Below are positions 20,829 to 29,464 of a DNA stretch of 64,000 nt, one piece after another (within the stretch, counting starts at the first letter, position 1; each line of letters starts with the position of its first letter). The notes beneath the pieces were generated by a model that was given only the letters and a program-made list of their open reading frames with translations, had not been told where the DNA came from and did not search any database. Both the position numbers and the translations under genes were made by a program. Source of the stretch: Campylobacter lari subsp. lari (GTDB taxonomy: Bacteria; Campylobacterota; Campylobacteria; Campylobacterales; Campylobacteraceae); the NCBI RefSeq assembly GCF_013372185.1, contig NZ_CP053830.1:868001-932000 (forward strand), read 5' to 3'.

Positions 20829-22697
20829 TTATTCTACTTCAGCATCAATTACATCATCATCTTTTTTCTTTTTATCATCACTTGGTTTTTCATCTTTTTT
20901 ATACATATTTTCAGCTAATTTATGAGAAACCTCGCTTAATGCTTTCATTTTGCTTTCAATTTCTTCTTTAGAAGCATTTGCATTTTTTAAAGTTTCTTTT
21001 AAATCATCTAATGCTTTTTGAATATTTGCTTTATCCTCATCACTTACTTTTTCTCCAAGCTCACTTAAAGATTTTTCTACTTGATGTACTAAACTATCTG
21101 CAGAATTTCTTGCTTCTACTGCTTCTTTGCGTTTTCTATCTTCTTCTTTGTGCAATTCTGCATCTTTAACCATATTATTAATTTCTTCTTCACTTAAACC
21201 ACTTGAACCTGTGATTTTAATCTCTTGAGCTTTACCTGTAGCTTTATCTTTAGCACTAACTGTTAAAATACCATTTGCATCTATATCAAATGTTACTTCA
21301 ATTTGTGGCATACCACGAGGTGCTGGTGGAATTCCTTCAAGATTGAAATTTCCTAAAGATTTATTATCGCGGCTAAATTCTCTCTCACCTTGTAAAACAT
21401 TGATAGTAACTGCGCTTTGATTATCTTCAGCAGTTGAGAAAGTTTGCTCTTTTTTAGTTGGTATAGTTGTGCCTTTTTCTATGATTTTAGTCATTACCCC
21501 ACCTAAAGTTTCAATACCCAAAGAAAGCGGAGTAACATCAAGTAATAATACATCTTTCACATCACCTTTTATAACCGCTCCTTGAATTGCAGCACCAATT
21601 GCAACAACTTCATCAGGATTTACTGATTTATTTAAATCTTTTCCAAAAGCTTTTTTAACTTCTTCTTGAACCAAAGGAACACGGGTAGATCCACCCACCA
21701 TTACAATTTCTTTTACTTCACTCTTATCAAGTCCTGCATCTTTTACAACTTCATTGATTTTACTAATAGTCTCAGCCACCAAACCATCAATCATGCTTTC
21801 AAATTTTGCTCTTGTGATAGTTTTTGTTAAGTGCTTTGGACCACTTGCATCAGCTGTAATAAATGGTAAATTTACATTAGTTTCATTTGCTGAACTTAAT
21901 TCTTTTTTAGCATTTTCAGCCGCTTCTTTTAATCTTTGCAAGGCCATAACATCATTTTTAAGATCAATTCCAGTTTCATCTTTAAATTCACTTGCTAAAA
22001 AGTCTATTAATTTGTTATCAAAATCATCACCACCTAAAAATGCATTACCGCCTGTTGCTAAAACTTCTACTACATTATCTCCAGTTTCAAGAACAGTAAC
22101 ATCAAATGTACCACCACCTAAATCATAAACTACGATTTTTTCACTTTCTTTTTTATCAAGCCCATAAGCTAAAGCTGCTGCTGTTGGTTCGTTTATAATT
22201 CTTAAAACATTAAGCCCTGCTATAGTTCCTGCTTCTTTGGTAGCTTTTCTTTGTGCATCATTAAAATATGCTGGAACTGTTATAACCGCATCTTCAACCT
22301 TTTCACCTAAAAAAGCTTCAGCATCTTCTTTTAATTTCATCAAAACTTTTGCTGAAATTTCTTGCGGAGTATAAATTTTACCAGCTATTTCTATAGCACA
22401 AGCTCCATTTCTTTCTGTTATATGATAAGGAAGACGATTTTTAGCTTCTTTAGCTGCATCTTCATTGATCATCAAACCCATAATTCTTTTTATAGAATAA
22501 ATAGTTTTTTCAGGATTAGTTACAGCTTGACGCTTAGCACTATCTCCAACTAAAATTTCACCTTTATCAGTAAAAGCTACTACTGAAGGAGTTGTATTTT
22601 TACCTTCTTTATTAGGGATAACTTTACTCTCCCCTCTTTCATACACGCTTACACAAGAATTAGTTGTTCCTAAATCTATACCTATAACTTTACTCAT
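20829..22697 (-). CDS. dnaK: Chaperone DnaK (Hsp70)
   Basis: 622 residues, full length. The ATPase domain opens with [13 protein letters not shown] and carries [12 protein letters not shown] and [10 protein letters not shown]. The interdomain linker is [18 protein letters not shown], followed by the peptide-binding domain, a helical lid and an acidic tail ending [10 protein letters not shown]. Third gene of hrcA-grpE-dnaK, 21 bases after grpE. No dnaJ follows; the operon ends at a terminator. Confidence 0.98.
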   Translation of the reverse strand: MSKVIGIDLGTTNSCVSVYERGESKVIPNKEGKNTTPSVVAFTDKGEILVGDSAKRQAVTNPEKTIYSIKRIMGLMINEDAAKEAKNRLPYHITERNGACAIEIAGKIYTPQEISAKVLMKLKEDAEAFLGEKVEDAVITVPAYFNDAQRKATKEAGTIAGLNVLRIINEPTAAALAYGLDKKESEKIVVYDLGGGTFDVTVLETGDNVVEVLATGGNAFLGGDDFDNKLIDFLASEFKDETGIDLKNDVMALQRLKEAAENAKKELSSANETNVNLPFITADASGPKHLTKTITRAKFESMIDGLVAETISKINEVVKDAGLDKSEVKEIVMVGGSTRVPLVQEEVKKAFGKDLNKSVNPDEVVAIGAAIQGAVIKGDVKDVLLLDVTPLSLGIETLGGVMTKIIEKGTTIPTKKEQTFSTAEDNQSAVTINVLQGEREFSRDNKSLGNFNLEGIPPAPRGMPQIEVTFDIDANGILTVSAKDKATGKAQEIKITGSSGLSEEEINNMVKDAELHKEEDRKRKEAVEARNSADSLVHQVEKSLSELGEKVSDEDKANIQKALDDLKETLKNANASKEEIESKMKALSEVSHKLAENMYKKDEKPSDDKKKKDDDVIDAEVE

Positions 22698-22718
22698 TTT
22701 TATTCTCCTTTATTAAAT

Positions 22719-23228
22719 TTATTTTGCAACGCTAACTTTGGCTGATCTTATGATTCTATCATTCATCATATAACCCTTTTGTAAAAGAGCTACTATATGA
22801 CCGCTTTCATGATCGGCACTTTCTACATGAAACATAGCTTCATGTAAATTTGGATCAAATTCACCACTAGCTTCCACTGGTTTAACCATATGTTTTTCTA
22901 GTTTTTTCAAAAGTAAATCAAGTGTATTTTGCACACCTTCTTTAATTTTTAAACTAATTTCATCATTAGCTTCTACATTTACAGCCGCCTCCAAAGCATC
23001 TACCACATCAAGCAAATCTTTTGCAAAACTTTCATTTGCGTAAATAGTTGCTGAAATTTTTTCCTTTTCCATTCTTTTTTTGATATTTTCAAATTCAGCA
23101 TTTGCTCTTAAATAAGTATCTTTTAACTCATTATACTCTGCTTGAAGTTTTTCTAATTCATTATTTTGATTTTCTGAATTTTCCACTGTTTCTTCTTGTA
23201 TTTGTCCATTTTGCTTTTCTTCGCTCAC
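22719..23228 (-). CDS. grpE: Nucleotide exchange factor GrpE
   Basis: 169 residues. An acidic N-terminus ([18 protein letters not shown]) is followed by a long coiled coil ([20 protein letters not shown]) and the GrpE head, with [10 protein letters not shown] and the conserved C-terminal [18 protein letters not shown]. It dimerises and releases ADP from DnaK. The start overlaps the end of hrcA by four bases. Confidence 0.96.
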   Translation of the reverse strand: MSEEKQNGQIQEETVENSENQNNELEKLQAEYNELKDTYLRANAEFENIKKRMEKEKISATIYANESFAKDLLDVVDALEAAVNVEANDEISLKIKEGVQNTLDLLLKKLEKHMVKPVEASGEFDPNLHEAMFHVESADHESGHIVALLQKGYMMNDRIIRSAKVSVAK

Positions 23229-24007
23229 GCAGCCTCCTTTATAATATTTAACATTGATTTAAAATCAGAATACACACTTCCAGCAAAAACCACACTAGAT
23301 TCTTTGCCTAAAAATGTACTCTTAAGCTTTAATCCCATAAAACCCTCTTCAAATAAAGGATCAAATTGTAATTTATCATTAAAATAAAATCCAATTTGAG
23401 GAGATAAAAGCTTAGCAAATTCATCGTTTTGATAAATTTGATAAGCTTTTTTCTCATTATACCTATAATAAATTTTTGTTTGTTTTAACATGGCTATTTT
23501 TTCTAAAAGCTCGAAAAAATTTACCTTAAAAGCTAAATTTTCTATATCTTGCAATCTAAGCCCAACTAATCTTTGTAAAAACAAAAATGCATCTTGACTA
23601 AATTTTAAAACCAACTCATCATCCATAAAATCAAGTATGATAAATTTGTTATTTAAAACGCCAATATCATTTAAAACAAGTTCATCACCACCATAAACTA
23701 AGGCATAAATTTCAAACTTATTTAACAAAAACTCTAAAACATTAAGATCATCAATGCTAACTTCTTCCTCAAGAAGTTGTTCGTGCCAATAATCTTTCAT
23801 TGCTTTAACGGTGGGAATTCTTCCGCTGCTAATGTGAAGCTGGGTTAAAATTCCTTCATCACTTAATTTTTTAAAATAAACTCTTATAGTAGAAGCTGGT
23901 ATACTAACTTTATTATTTAACTCATTAGAACCAACTGGTATGTTACCATCTAAATATGCTTCTATGATAGTTTTTAAAATAAGATCTTTTTTGCTATAAG
24001 ATTTCAC
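23225..24007 (-). CDS. hrcA: Heat-inducible transcription repressor HrcA
   Basis: 260 residues. The N-terminal winged helix ([20 protein letters not shown] with HISSGRIPT) binds CIRCE operators; the C-terminal part is a shortened GAF-like dimerisation domain. About 80 residues shorter than the Bacillus protein, as is usual in epsilonproteobacteria. First gene of hrcA-grpE-dnaK. A CIRCE-like inverted repeat and a consensus promoter lie directly upstream, so the operon is very likely auto-repressed. Confidence 0.95.
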   Translation of the reverse strand: MKSYSKKDLILKTIIEAYLDGNIPVGSNELNNKVSIPASTIRVYFKKLSDEGILTQLHISSGRIPTVKAMKDYWHEQLLEEEVSIDDLNVLEFLLNKFEIYALVYGGDELVLNDIGVLNNKFIILDFMDDELVLKFSQDAFLFLQRLVGLRLQDIENLAFKVNFFELLEKIAMLKQTKIYYRYNEKKAYQIYQNDEFAKLLSPQIGFYFNDKLQFDPLFEEGFMGLKLKSTFLGKESSVVFAGSVYSDFKSMLNIIKEAA

Positions 24008-24032
24008 TGTAAAAAACCTTGATTTTTAAAAA

Positions 24033-24059
24033 TTAGCACTTAATATTTTCAAGTGCTGA
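24033..24059 (-). promoter_or_regulatory. CIRCE-like HrcA operator
   Basis: TTAGCACTT, nine bases, then AAGTGCTGA. The consensus CIRCE is TTAGCACTC-N9-GAGTGCTAA, so spacing is exact and 15 of 18 arm positions match; the inner C/G pair is changed symmetrically to T/A, keeping dyad symmetry, and one outer base is off. It sits 26 bases before the hrcA start and just downstream of the -10 box, ideal for blocking transcription. Confidence 0.9.
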
Positions 24060-24063
24060 CATT

Positions 24064-24092
24064 ATTATACAACTTTAGTATAATAATGTCAA
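24064..24092 (-). promoter_or_regulatory. Consensus sigma70 promoter of hrcA-grpE-dnaK
   Basis: On the minus strand TTGACA (24092-24087), 17 bases, TATAAT (24069-24064): perfect hexamers and optimal spacing. This is unusual for Campylobacter, where a -35 box is normally absent. The CIRCE operator begins five bases downstream of the -10, near the expected start of transcription. Confidence 0.9.
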
Positions 24093-24208
24093 GTTATTTT
24101 TAAATAAAAATATTTAAAATTATTTAGTCTATATAACTAAAGTTTATTTAGTTATTTATATACAATATATAAAAACTTATTTTTCAGTTTTTTTAAAAGA
24201 AAAGATAA

Positions 24209-24214
24209 TATAAT
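24209..24214 (+). promoter_or_regulatory. -10 box of the small gene at 24250
   Basis: TATAAT, 35 bases before the ATG, after a T-rich stretch, with AAAAGG (24235-24240) as ribosome site. Further upstream TTTAGT/ACTAAA/TTTAGT alternate (24123-24152), an inverted-repeat pattern that could be an operator. Confidence 0.55.
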
Positions 24215-24249
24215 TGCATCTAGCAATATTTTTTAAAAGGTTTATAATA

Positions 24250-24381
24250 ATGAAAAATCTTACTTTAAGAGAAAAGCAAGATCTTGAAGCTTATGTGTTT
24301 TCTAATATAGAAAGAAAAAAAATGGCTTTGGGTAGAATTTTAAAATTATATTATTTAAGATTTTTTAGATTAGTTTTTTAA
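24250..24381 (+). CDS. Small 43-residue basic protein, function unknown
   Basis: ATG at 24250 to TAA at 24379. The peptide starts MKNLTLREKQDLEAYVFSNI and ends in a basic, aromatic segment (GRILKLYYLRFFRLVF). The ribosome site AAAAGG and a TATAAT box lie upstream at sensible distances. The C-terminal half could be an amphipathic, membrane-associating helix. It overlaps the stop of the convergent gene at 24370 by 12 bases and is divergent from hrcA. I do not recognise a family; start, ribosome site and promoter together make a genuine small gene likely. Confidence 0.6.
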   Translation: MKNLTLREKQDLEAYVFSNIERKKMALGRILKLYYLRFFRLVF

Positions 24382-24999
24382 TTTATATTTTCTCATACCT
24401 TCTTTTGCGTAGGATAAATCTTTAAAATCTGGGGATGAGATTAGTTCCATACAAGTTTTATCTAAATTTTCCATTCCACTTATTTGCATACTAGCTTGTA
24501 AATTTTCATCTAAATACAAGTCAAAAATCACACAAGCTTGATTGTTAACCTTGTAAAGAATTTTTCCACCTTTTTTTTCATCTAGTTTATATGTTTGTAA
24601 TTTATCGTTTTTACTCATTTTCTTAATTTCTTTTGCAAAAGATTGATGCAAGGTATAATAAATCATAAAATCACGCATAATATTTTTAATATCAGCCATT
24701 TCTTTTCTTAGTTTTGATAAATCTTTAGCGTATAAACTTATAAATTGTGTATTTAAGTACTCATTTAAACTTTTTTCATTTAAATTTTCACACAATGGAT
24801 AAATTTTAATCACAAAAGCCTTATTTTTAGTTAACACTATATCCGCACAAGCTTGTTTGTTTTGTTTGTACTCTAAAAATAAAGCTTGACTTGAGTTTAA
24901 ATTTAGCGTGTTTTGCTTGTTGTAAGCAAAATCATTTAAATCTTCATAGATATTTGCATAAGAAAAAAATCCTATAAAAAGCAATAGTAAAATTTTCAT
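24370..24999 (-). CDS. Exported protein of unknown function
   Basis: 209 residues with a short signal peptide (MKILLLLFIGFFSYAN), so probably periplasmic. Mostly helical and Lys-rich, with four Cys (QACADI, YPLCEN, QACVIF, KTCMEL) that could form two disulfides in the periplasm. No family recognised. It overlaps the upstream 76-residue gene by four bases and is the last gene of the Rrf2-flhA-DHH operon. Its 3' end overlaps the convergent 43-codon gene. Confidence 0.75.
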   Translation of the reverse strand: MKILLLLFIGFFSYANIYEDLNDFAYNKQNTLNLNSSQALFLEYKQNKQACADIVLTKNKAFVIKIYPLCENLNEKSLNEYLNTQFISLYAKDLSKLRKEMADIKNIMRDFMIYYTLHQSFAKEIKKMSKNDKLQTYKLDEKKGGKILYKVNNQACVIFDLYLDENLQASMQISGMENLDKTCMELISSPDFKDLSYAKEGMRKYKLKN

Positions 25000-25226
25000 T
25001 CAAATAAATCTTTATGATGATTTTTTAAGTACTCTACAACTTCTAAGATCTCATCAACTCCTTCTTTTTGAGTATTTTGGCAAACCTCATCAATACAATC
25101 AATATAAACCTCAATTGCTTTTTCTAATTTTGCTCTTTTTACCCCAGCAAATAAGAGCATAGCTTCTAAAACTATACTGAGTTCGTATTGTAAATTTTCT
25201 ATTTCTTCTTTATGATTTATTTTCAT
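24996..25226 (-). CDS. Small acidic helical protein, function unknown
   Basis: 76 residues, predicted all-helical and acidic: ELSIVLEAMLLFAGVKRAKL, then VYIDCIDEVCQNTQ and VVEYLKNHHKDLFE. No membrane segment or signal. The ATG lies inside the 3' end of the DHH gene (17-base overlap) and its stop overlaps the next gene by four bases, so it is translated as part of the operon. Family not recognised. Confidence 0.7.
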   Translation of the reverse strand: MKINHKEEIENLQYELSIVLEAMLLFAGVKRAKLEKAIEVYIDCIDEVCQNTQKEGVDEILEVVEYLKNHHKDLFE

Positions 25227-26262
25227 TATTTTCCTTTAATTCTTTGCTTTTAATTAAATCATTAAATTGAGCTTTGATAAAATCATAATTTGAGCTATCT
25301 TTATACGAAGCAAACATTCCACCACTTGCGTTTTTATGGCCTCCACCATTGACTAAATTTTTAGCCATTAAACTTACATCTATTTTATTGTTTGCTCTAA
25401 AACTTAAAGTTTTTCTTGAACTAAGATCAACAAAAAAATCAAAATCAGGATTTTGCATTAAAAAATCATTTCCAATAACAGAGGTATTTCCTATATTTGA
25501 AGTTAATATCCCTTTACTTCCTTTATAAAATACACTGAATTTTTCTTTATTTACACTTAATCTTTCAACAACAAATTTAGAAATTAAATTACTCAAAGTA
25601 TCATCATTTTCTTTTTTAAAAAAAGATTTTTTAATTCCATGTAAATCATTGTCTAAATTAATATGTGCATTATTTTGTTGGATATAATTTCTACAATTAT
25701 CAAAAAGATAAAAAAGATATTTTATATTTTCTTGTGCAAACATCACTTTATTAATCTCTTTTGCACTAGAAACCATGCCAAGTAAAACCTTTCCAAGTTC
25801 AAAATTCTCATCTTCACTTAGCCAAATATCTACTGCATTTACCACATCTACAAATTGTGATAAAGCCTGATTTTTTCCATAACATCTACTAAAAAAATCA
25901 TATACTATTTTAGTAGCACATCTTTTATCATCTAAAAAATACCAAGGATATTTTTGCATGCATTCTAAACCACTTTGATGATGATCTAAAAGCAAAAGTT
26001 TGATTTTCTTGCCCTCTATGGCTTTTTGAAAATCCTCACACTGACTTAAAGTTAAATTTAAATCACTTATTAAAATCACAAATTCTTCACTAGGATTTTG
26101 CTTTAAATCTTCCTCTATATTTTTAAAAATCACATTAAAATTTTCATTAATTTCTTTACCATAGTTTGAATTATAAAAAAAACAATTTTTAAAATAGAAA
26201 TTTATGACATACTGACAAGCATAGCCATCTAAGTCAGTATGAGAAAGATGATAAATTTTCAT
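25210..26262 (-). CDS. DHH-family phosphoesterase
   Basis: 350 residues. N-terminal HTDLDGYACQ (D10, D12) and LLLDHHQSG (the DHH motif) bind the metal pair, and a C-terminal DHHA1 domain carries NGGGHKNASGGMF. Relatives include nanoRNase/pAp phosphatases and cyclic dinucleotide phosphodiesterases; there is no PAS or GGDEF domain, so a nanoRNase-like role is the simpler guess. It lies nine bases downstream of flhA on the same strand. Acts in the cytosol. Confidence 0.85.
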   Translation of the reverse strand: MKIYHLSHTDLDGYACQYVINFYFKNCFFYNSNYGKEINENFNVIFKNIEEDLKQNPSEEFVILISDLNLTLSQCEDFQKAIEGKKIKLLLLDHHQSGLECMQKYPWYFLDDKRCATKIVYDFFSRCYGKNQALSQFVDVVNAVDIWLSEDENFELGKVLLGMVSSAKEINKVMFAQENIKYLFYLFDNCRNYIQQNNAHINLDNDLHGIKKSFFKKENDDTLSNLISKFVVERLSVNKEKFSVFYKGSKGILTSNIGNTSVIGNDFLMQNPDFDFFVDLSSRKTLSFRANNKIDVSLMAKNLVNGGGHKNASGGMFASYKDSSNYDFIKAQFNDLIKSKELKENNENKS

Positions 26263-26271
26263 GTTTTTCCT

Positions 26272-28431
26272 TTATAAATCGTCAACTTTTATAATACCTT
26301 CTGTTTCAAATTTAGTATTTTCTGCAATTTCTGCAAAACTTAAAACCGTAATGTTAATACCAAAATTTGAGCAAATATCTGCAATAAATTTTCTAAGTTG
26401 TGGTTCAACACAGAGTAAAAATGGTTTAATTCTAGTGTTTGCTACACTTGCAAGTTCAGCTTTTAAAGCTTCAACCAAGGCTCCAGTTTGAGCTACATTA
26501 ATCATCAAATGATACGAACCATCTTTAAATTGTACATGCTCCATTAATTTTGCAGCCGCAGCAGCATCAAAAATATAAAAGCTAATTTGTCCTTTTTCAT
26601 CCACATATAAATTTGTAATCGCTCTTGCCAAAGATGCTCTTACATGCTCAATAATCATATCCAAACTCTTGCTTACTTCAGCTATATCACTAATTGATTC
26701 TAAAATCGTAAGCATATCTTTAATAGGAATATGTTCTTTAAGTAAAGCTTTTAAAACTTTTTGAATCAAACCTATACTAGCAACCCTTAAACAATCATCT
26801 ACCACGATAGGATAATCATTTTTAATTTTATCTAGTAAGTTTTGAACCTCTTGCTTAGTTAAAAGTTCAGCAGCATTAGCTTTGATAAGCTCACTCATAT
26901 GGGTTGAAATCACACTTGCTGGATCAATTACAATATAACCATTTAATGTCGCCTCATCTTTTAAAGAAGCATCTATCCAAAGCGCATCAGAATTAAACGC
27001 TGGCTCTTTGGTAGCTATACCCTCAATAGGCTCAGTAATAAAACCACTATCCATAGCCAAGTATTTATCAGGATAAATTTCAGCACTAGCTATACCAACA
27101 CCTTTTAATTTAAAGGTATATTCATTTGGTTTTAATTGTAAATTATCTCTAATTCTAATTTTTGGCATTAAAAAACCAAGGCTTTGAGCTATATTACGCC
27201 TTGTTGACCTTATACGCTCTGTTAGCTCACTTTCTGCTAATTTAATAAGCCCATAACCTAATTCTAATTCTAAAATTTCTAGTTTTAAAATATCGCTTAT
27301 TTTATTTTCTTCTTCTTTTAAAATTTCTTCTTCGCTGCGTTTTTGAGGTTTAGCTTGCTCTTGTTCATCAGCTTCTTGAGATTTTTTAGCCGAAATTGTA
27401 TTGATTTGAATTTTGCCTTCTTGCACTTGTTTTATCATATAACCAAGGCCCAAAAACACCAAAGCCATAAATCCCAAAGAAAAGTGTGGCAAACCAGGGA
27501 CTAAAGCAAAAATAAACAAAACAAAGCCTACAATTAATAATGTTTTGTACTCTCCTAAAAGCTGATTAATTGAACCTTCAGCAAAATTATCCTCATCTTT
27601 GCTAGCACGCGTGATGATAATTGCAGTTGCTGTTGAAGTTATAAGCCCAGGAATTTGAGAAACAAGCCCATCACCTATCGTTAATATAGTATAAGTTGAA
27701 GCGCACTGGCTAAGCTCCATATCATGCTGAAAATAGCCTATCATAAAACCACCAATTAAATTTACAATAGTGATGATAATCCCAGCAACAGCGTCTCCTT
27801 TTATAAATTTAGAAGAACCATCCATCGCTCCATAAAAATTTGCTTCAGCTATGATTTCTTGGCGTCTTGCGCGTGCAGTTTTTTCATCAATCAAACCTGC
27901 GTTTAAATCCGCATCAATAGCCATTTGCTTACCTGGCATTGCATCAAGAGTAAATCTAGCTTGAACCTCAGAAACCCTTGTACTACCTTTGGTTACAACC
28001 ATAAAATTAATCAAAACCAAAATACAAAAAACAACCATACCTATAACATAATTACCACCAACAACAAATTCACCAAAACTTGCCACTATATCACTAACAG
28101 CAGCTGGACCTTGATGACCCTCACTTAAAATCATACGCGTTGTAGCAATGTTAAGCGAAAGTCTAAAAAGCGTAATAATTAAAATCATAGTTGGAAAAGT
28201 TGTTAAATCTGTAGGTTTTGGTATATATAAAGAAATTAAAATAATTAAAACCGAAATTGCAATACTTAAAGCAAGAAAAAAGTCTAAAACTATACTTGGT
28301 AAAGGCACTATAATAATAGCCAAAATTGCAATAATTACAGCTACTATAGTTAAACTTTTTGCCTTTAAAATAGGTGCAACAAGCGGAGCAACCCAAGGCA
28401 ATACTAAGCTAAAAATATCTCTTTTAGCCAT
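26272..28431 (-). CDS. flhA: Flagellar export gate protein FlhA
   Basis: 719 residues, normal length. The N-terminal half has about eight membrane helices. The conserved cytoplasmic FHIPEP-type segment contains RVSEVQARFTLDAMPGKQMA and DADLNAGLIDEKTARARR, and the C-terminal half (from about 370) is the cytosolic nonameric ring that docks chaperone-substrate complexes. In epsilonproteobacteria FlhA is also needed for expression of sigma54-dependent flagellar genes. The start overlaps the preceding Rrf2 regulator gene by eight bases. Confidence 0.97.
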   Translation of the reverse strand: MAKRDIFSLVLPWVAPLVAPILKAKSLTIVAVIIAILAIIIVPLPSIVLDFFLALSIAISVLIILISLYIPKPTDLTTFPTMILIITLFRLSLNIATTRMILSEGHQGPAAVSDIVASFGEFVVGGNYVIGMVVFCILVLINFMVVTKGSTRVSEVQARFTLDAMPGKQMAIDADLNAGLIDEKTARARRQEIIAEANFYGAMDGSSKFIKGDAVAGIIITIVNLIGGFMIGYFQHDMELSQCASTYTILTIGDGLVSQIPGLITSTATAIIITRASKDEDNFAEGSINQLLGEYKTLLIVGFVLFIFALVPGLPHFSLGFMALVFLGLGYMIKQVQEGKIQINTISAKKSQEADEQEQAKPQKRSEEEILKEEENKISDILKLEILELELGYGLIKLAESELTERIRSTRRNIAQSLGFLMPKIRIRDNLQLKPNEYTFKLKGVGIASAEIYPDKYLAMDSGFITEPIEGIATKEPAFNSDALWIDASLKDEATLNGYIVIDPASVISTHMSELIKANAAELLTKQEVQNLLDKIKNDYPIVVDDCLRVASIGLIQKVLKALLKEHIPIKDMLTILESISDIAEVSKSLDMIIEHVRASLARAITNLYVDEKGQISFYIFDAAAAAKLMEHVQFKDGSYHLMINVAQTGALVEALKAELASVANTRIKPFLLCVEPQLRKFIADICSNFGINITVLSFAEIAENTKFETEGIIKVDDL

Positions 28432-28828
28432 TATTTTGAATAATATCCTCTAAGGTAATAGAAACTAAAAAATCATCGATTTTATTTTGAAGTTTCACTA
28501 AAATAGGCATAATTTTACAATTATCCTCTTTTTGAGAAGGACAAATTCCATTGCTGCACTCAAAAACATTAATAGATTTTTTCTCTACACTATTAATAAT
28601 TTCTTTTAAAGTATATTCGCTTGGCTGCTTAATAAGTACAAACCCACCCTTAGCCCCTTTGTAAGATTTCAAAAGCGCATCTTTAGCAAGAGCTTGTAAA
28701 ATTTTTGCTAAAAAACTTTTAGGTATATCTAAAACATTTGACATAGTATCTACATCTTGTGGTTCTTTAGATTTTGCTATATGAATTAAAGACAATAAAG
28801 CATATTCGCTAGCTTTGGTAAATAACAT
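28424..28828 (-). CDS. Rrf2-family transcription regulator with three-Cys cluster motif
   Basis: 134 residues. The N-terminal winged helix starts FTKASEYALLSLIHIA; IPKSFLAKILQALAK is the recognition region and GAKGGFVL the wing. C91, C96 and C104 (C-x4-C-x7-C) match the position of the cluster-binding cysteines of IscR and NsrR, so it probably senses iron, oxygen or NO through an Fe-S cluster. It precedes and overlaps flhA, suggesting co-transcription. A palindrome in its promoter may be its own operator. Confidence 0.88.
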   Translation of the reverse strand: MLFTKASEYALLSLIHIAKSKEPQDVDTMSNVLDIPKSFLAKILQALAKDALLKSYKGAKGGFVLIKQPSEYTLKEIINSVEKKSINVFECSNGICPSQKEDNCKIMPILVKLQNKIDDFLVSITLEDIIQNNG

Positions 28829-28850
28829 TTGTTCCTTTCATGTTATAAAT

Positions 28851-28862
28851 ATAATATATTAT
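28851..28862 (-). promoter_or_regulatory. Possible operator upstream of the Rrf2 gene
   Basis: ATAATATATTAT, a 12-base perfect palindrome 23-34 bases before the start codon, overlapping where the -10 box should be. IscR/NsrR-type regulators bind AT-rich dyads, but A/T palindromes arise easily by chance here. Confidence 0.25.
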
Positions 28863-28960
28863 TGGTTATTAATAAAAATTTTTATTATATCAAAAATAAG
28901 TATCGATAAATATTAAATTTCATATTTTTTGAATTTCAGCATTCTTTTTGGTTTTTTAGT

Positions 28961-28966
28961 TATAAT
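28961..28966 (+). promoter_or_regulatory. -10 box of rpsO
   Basis: TATAAT after a T-rich run, 38 bases before the rpsO ATG. Typical Campylobacter sigma70 context without a -35. Confidence 0.6.
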
Positions 28967-29003
28967 TGCACTTTTTATTTTAATACCGCTCAGGAGGTCT
29001 ATT

Positions 29004-29276
29004 ATGGCTTTAGATTCGGCTAAAAAAGCAGAAATAGTTGCAAAATTTGCTAGAAAAGAAGGAGATACAGGTTCTCCAGAAGTTCAAATCGCACTTTTAA
29101 GCGCAAGAATTTCAGATTTAACAGAGCATTTAAAAATCTACAAAAAAGATTTTTCTTCTCGTTTAGGTCTTTTAAAGCTTGTTGGTCAAAGAAAAAGACT
29201 TTTATCTTATCTAAAAAGAAAAGATTATCAAGCTTATTCTAAATTAATTAGCGAATTAAACTTAAGAGATAAATAA
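29004..29276 (+). CDS. rpsO: 30S ribosomal protein S15
   Basis: 90 residues from [12 protein letters not shown], the standard length. Conserved [17 protein letters not shown] and [29 protein letters not shown] bind the 16S rRNA three-way junction. The ATG at 29004 has a perfect AGGAGG (28992-28997); the longer in-frame open reading upstream is leader. Monocistronic, ending in a hairpin terminator. S15 often represses its own mRNA, but no leader structure is evident here. Confidence 0.97.
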   Translation: MALDSAKKAEIVAKFARKEGDTGSPEVQIALLSARISDLTEHLKIYKKDFSSRLGLLKLVGQRKRLLSYLKRKDYQAYSKLISELNLRDK

Positions 29277-29296
29277 GCCTCGTGCTTATTTATCTT
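29268..29296 (+). terminator. Terminator after rpsO
   Basis: AGATAAATAAGC, loop CTCGT, GCTTATTTATCT: a perfect 12-base-pair stem overlapping the rpsO stop codon and followed by TT and an A/T-rich tract. Confidence 0.8.
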
Positions 29297-29298
29297 TA

Positions 29299-29464
29299 AA
29301 CATTTTTTATTACATTTATTTACTACTACTTTAATTTAAGTTTTCAAGATTTCATCGTTTTATTCACAAGAGTTTCACAGTGTGAATTTACCTTCTAAGC
29401 ACCTAAAAATAGTACTTTAAGTTTTAAACTAAAAAACATTTTTCACATTTAATTTTATTGATTT
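29299..29464. other. Gene-free gap between convergent rpsO and the RNA methyltransferase gene
   Basis: No open frame, ribosome site or RNA gene recognised. The only ordered element is TTCACAGTGTGAA (29374-29386), a perfect palindrome. Since both flanking genes end here, it is unlikely to be a promoter operator for either. Confidence 0.4.

Noticed and set aside
21754-22128. Plus-strand open frame of 124 codons
   Set aside because: Antisense to dnaK, with no start signals; dnaK codon pattern explains the opening.
28148-28453. Plus-strand open frame of 101 codons across the flhA/Rrf2 junction
   Set aside because: Antisense to flhA, rich in Ile/Lys from A/T-rich reverse codons, no ribosome site.
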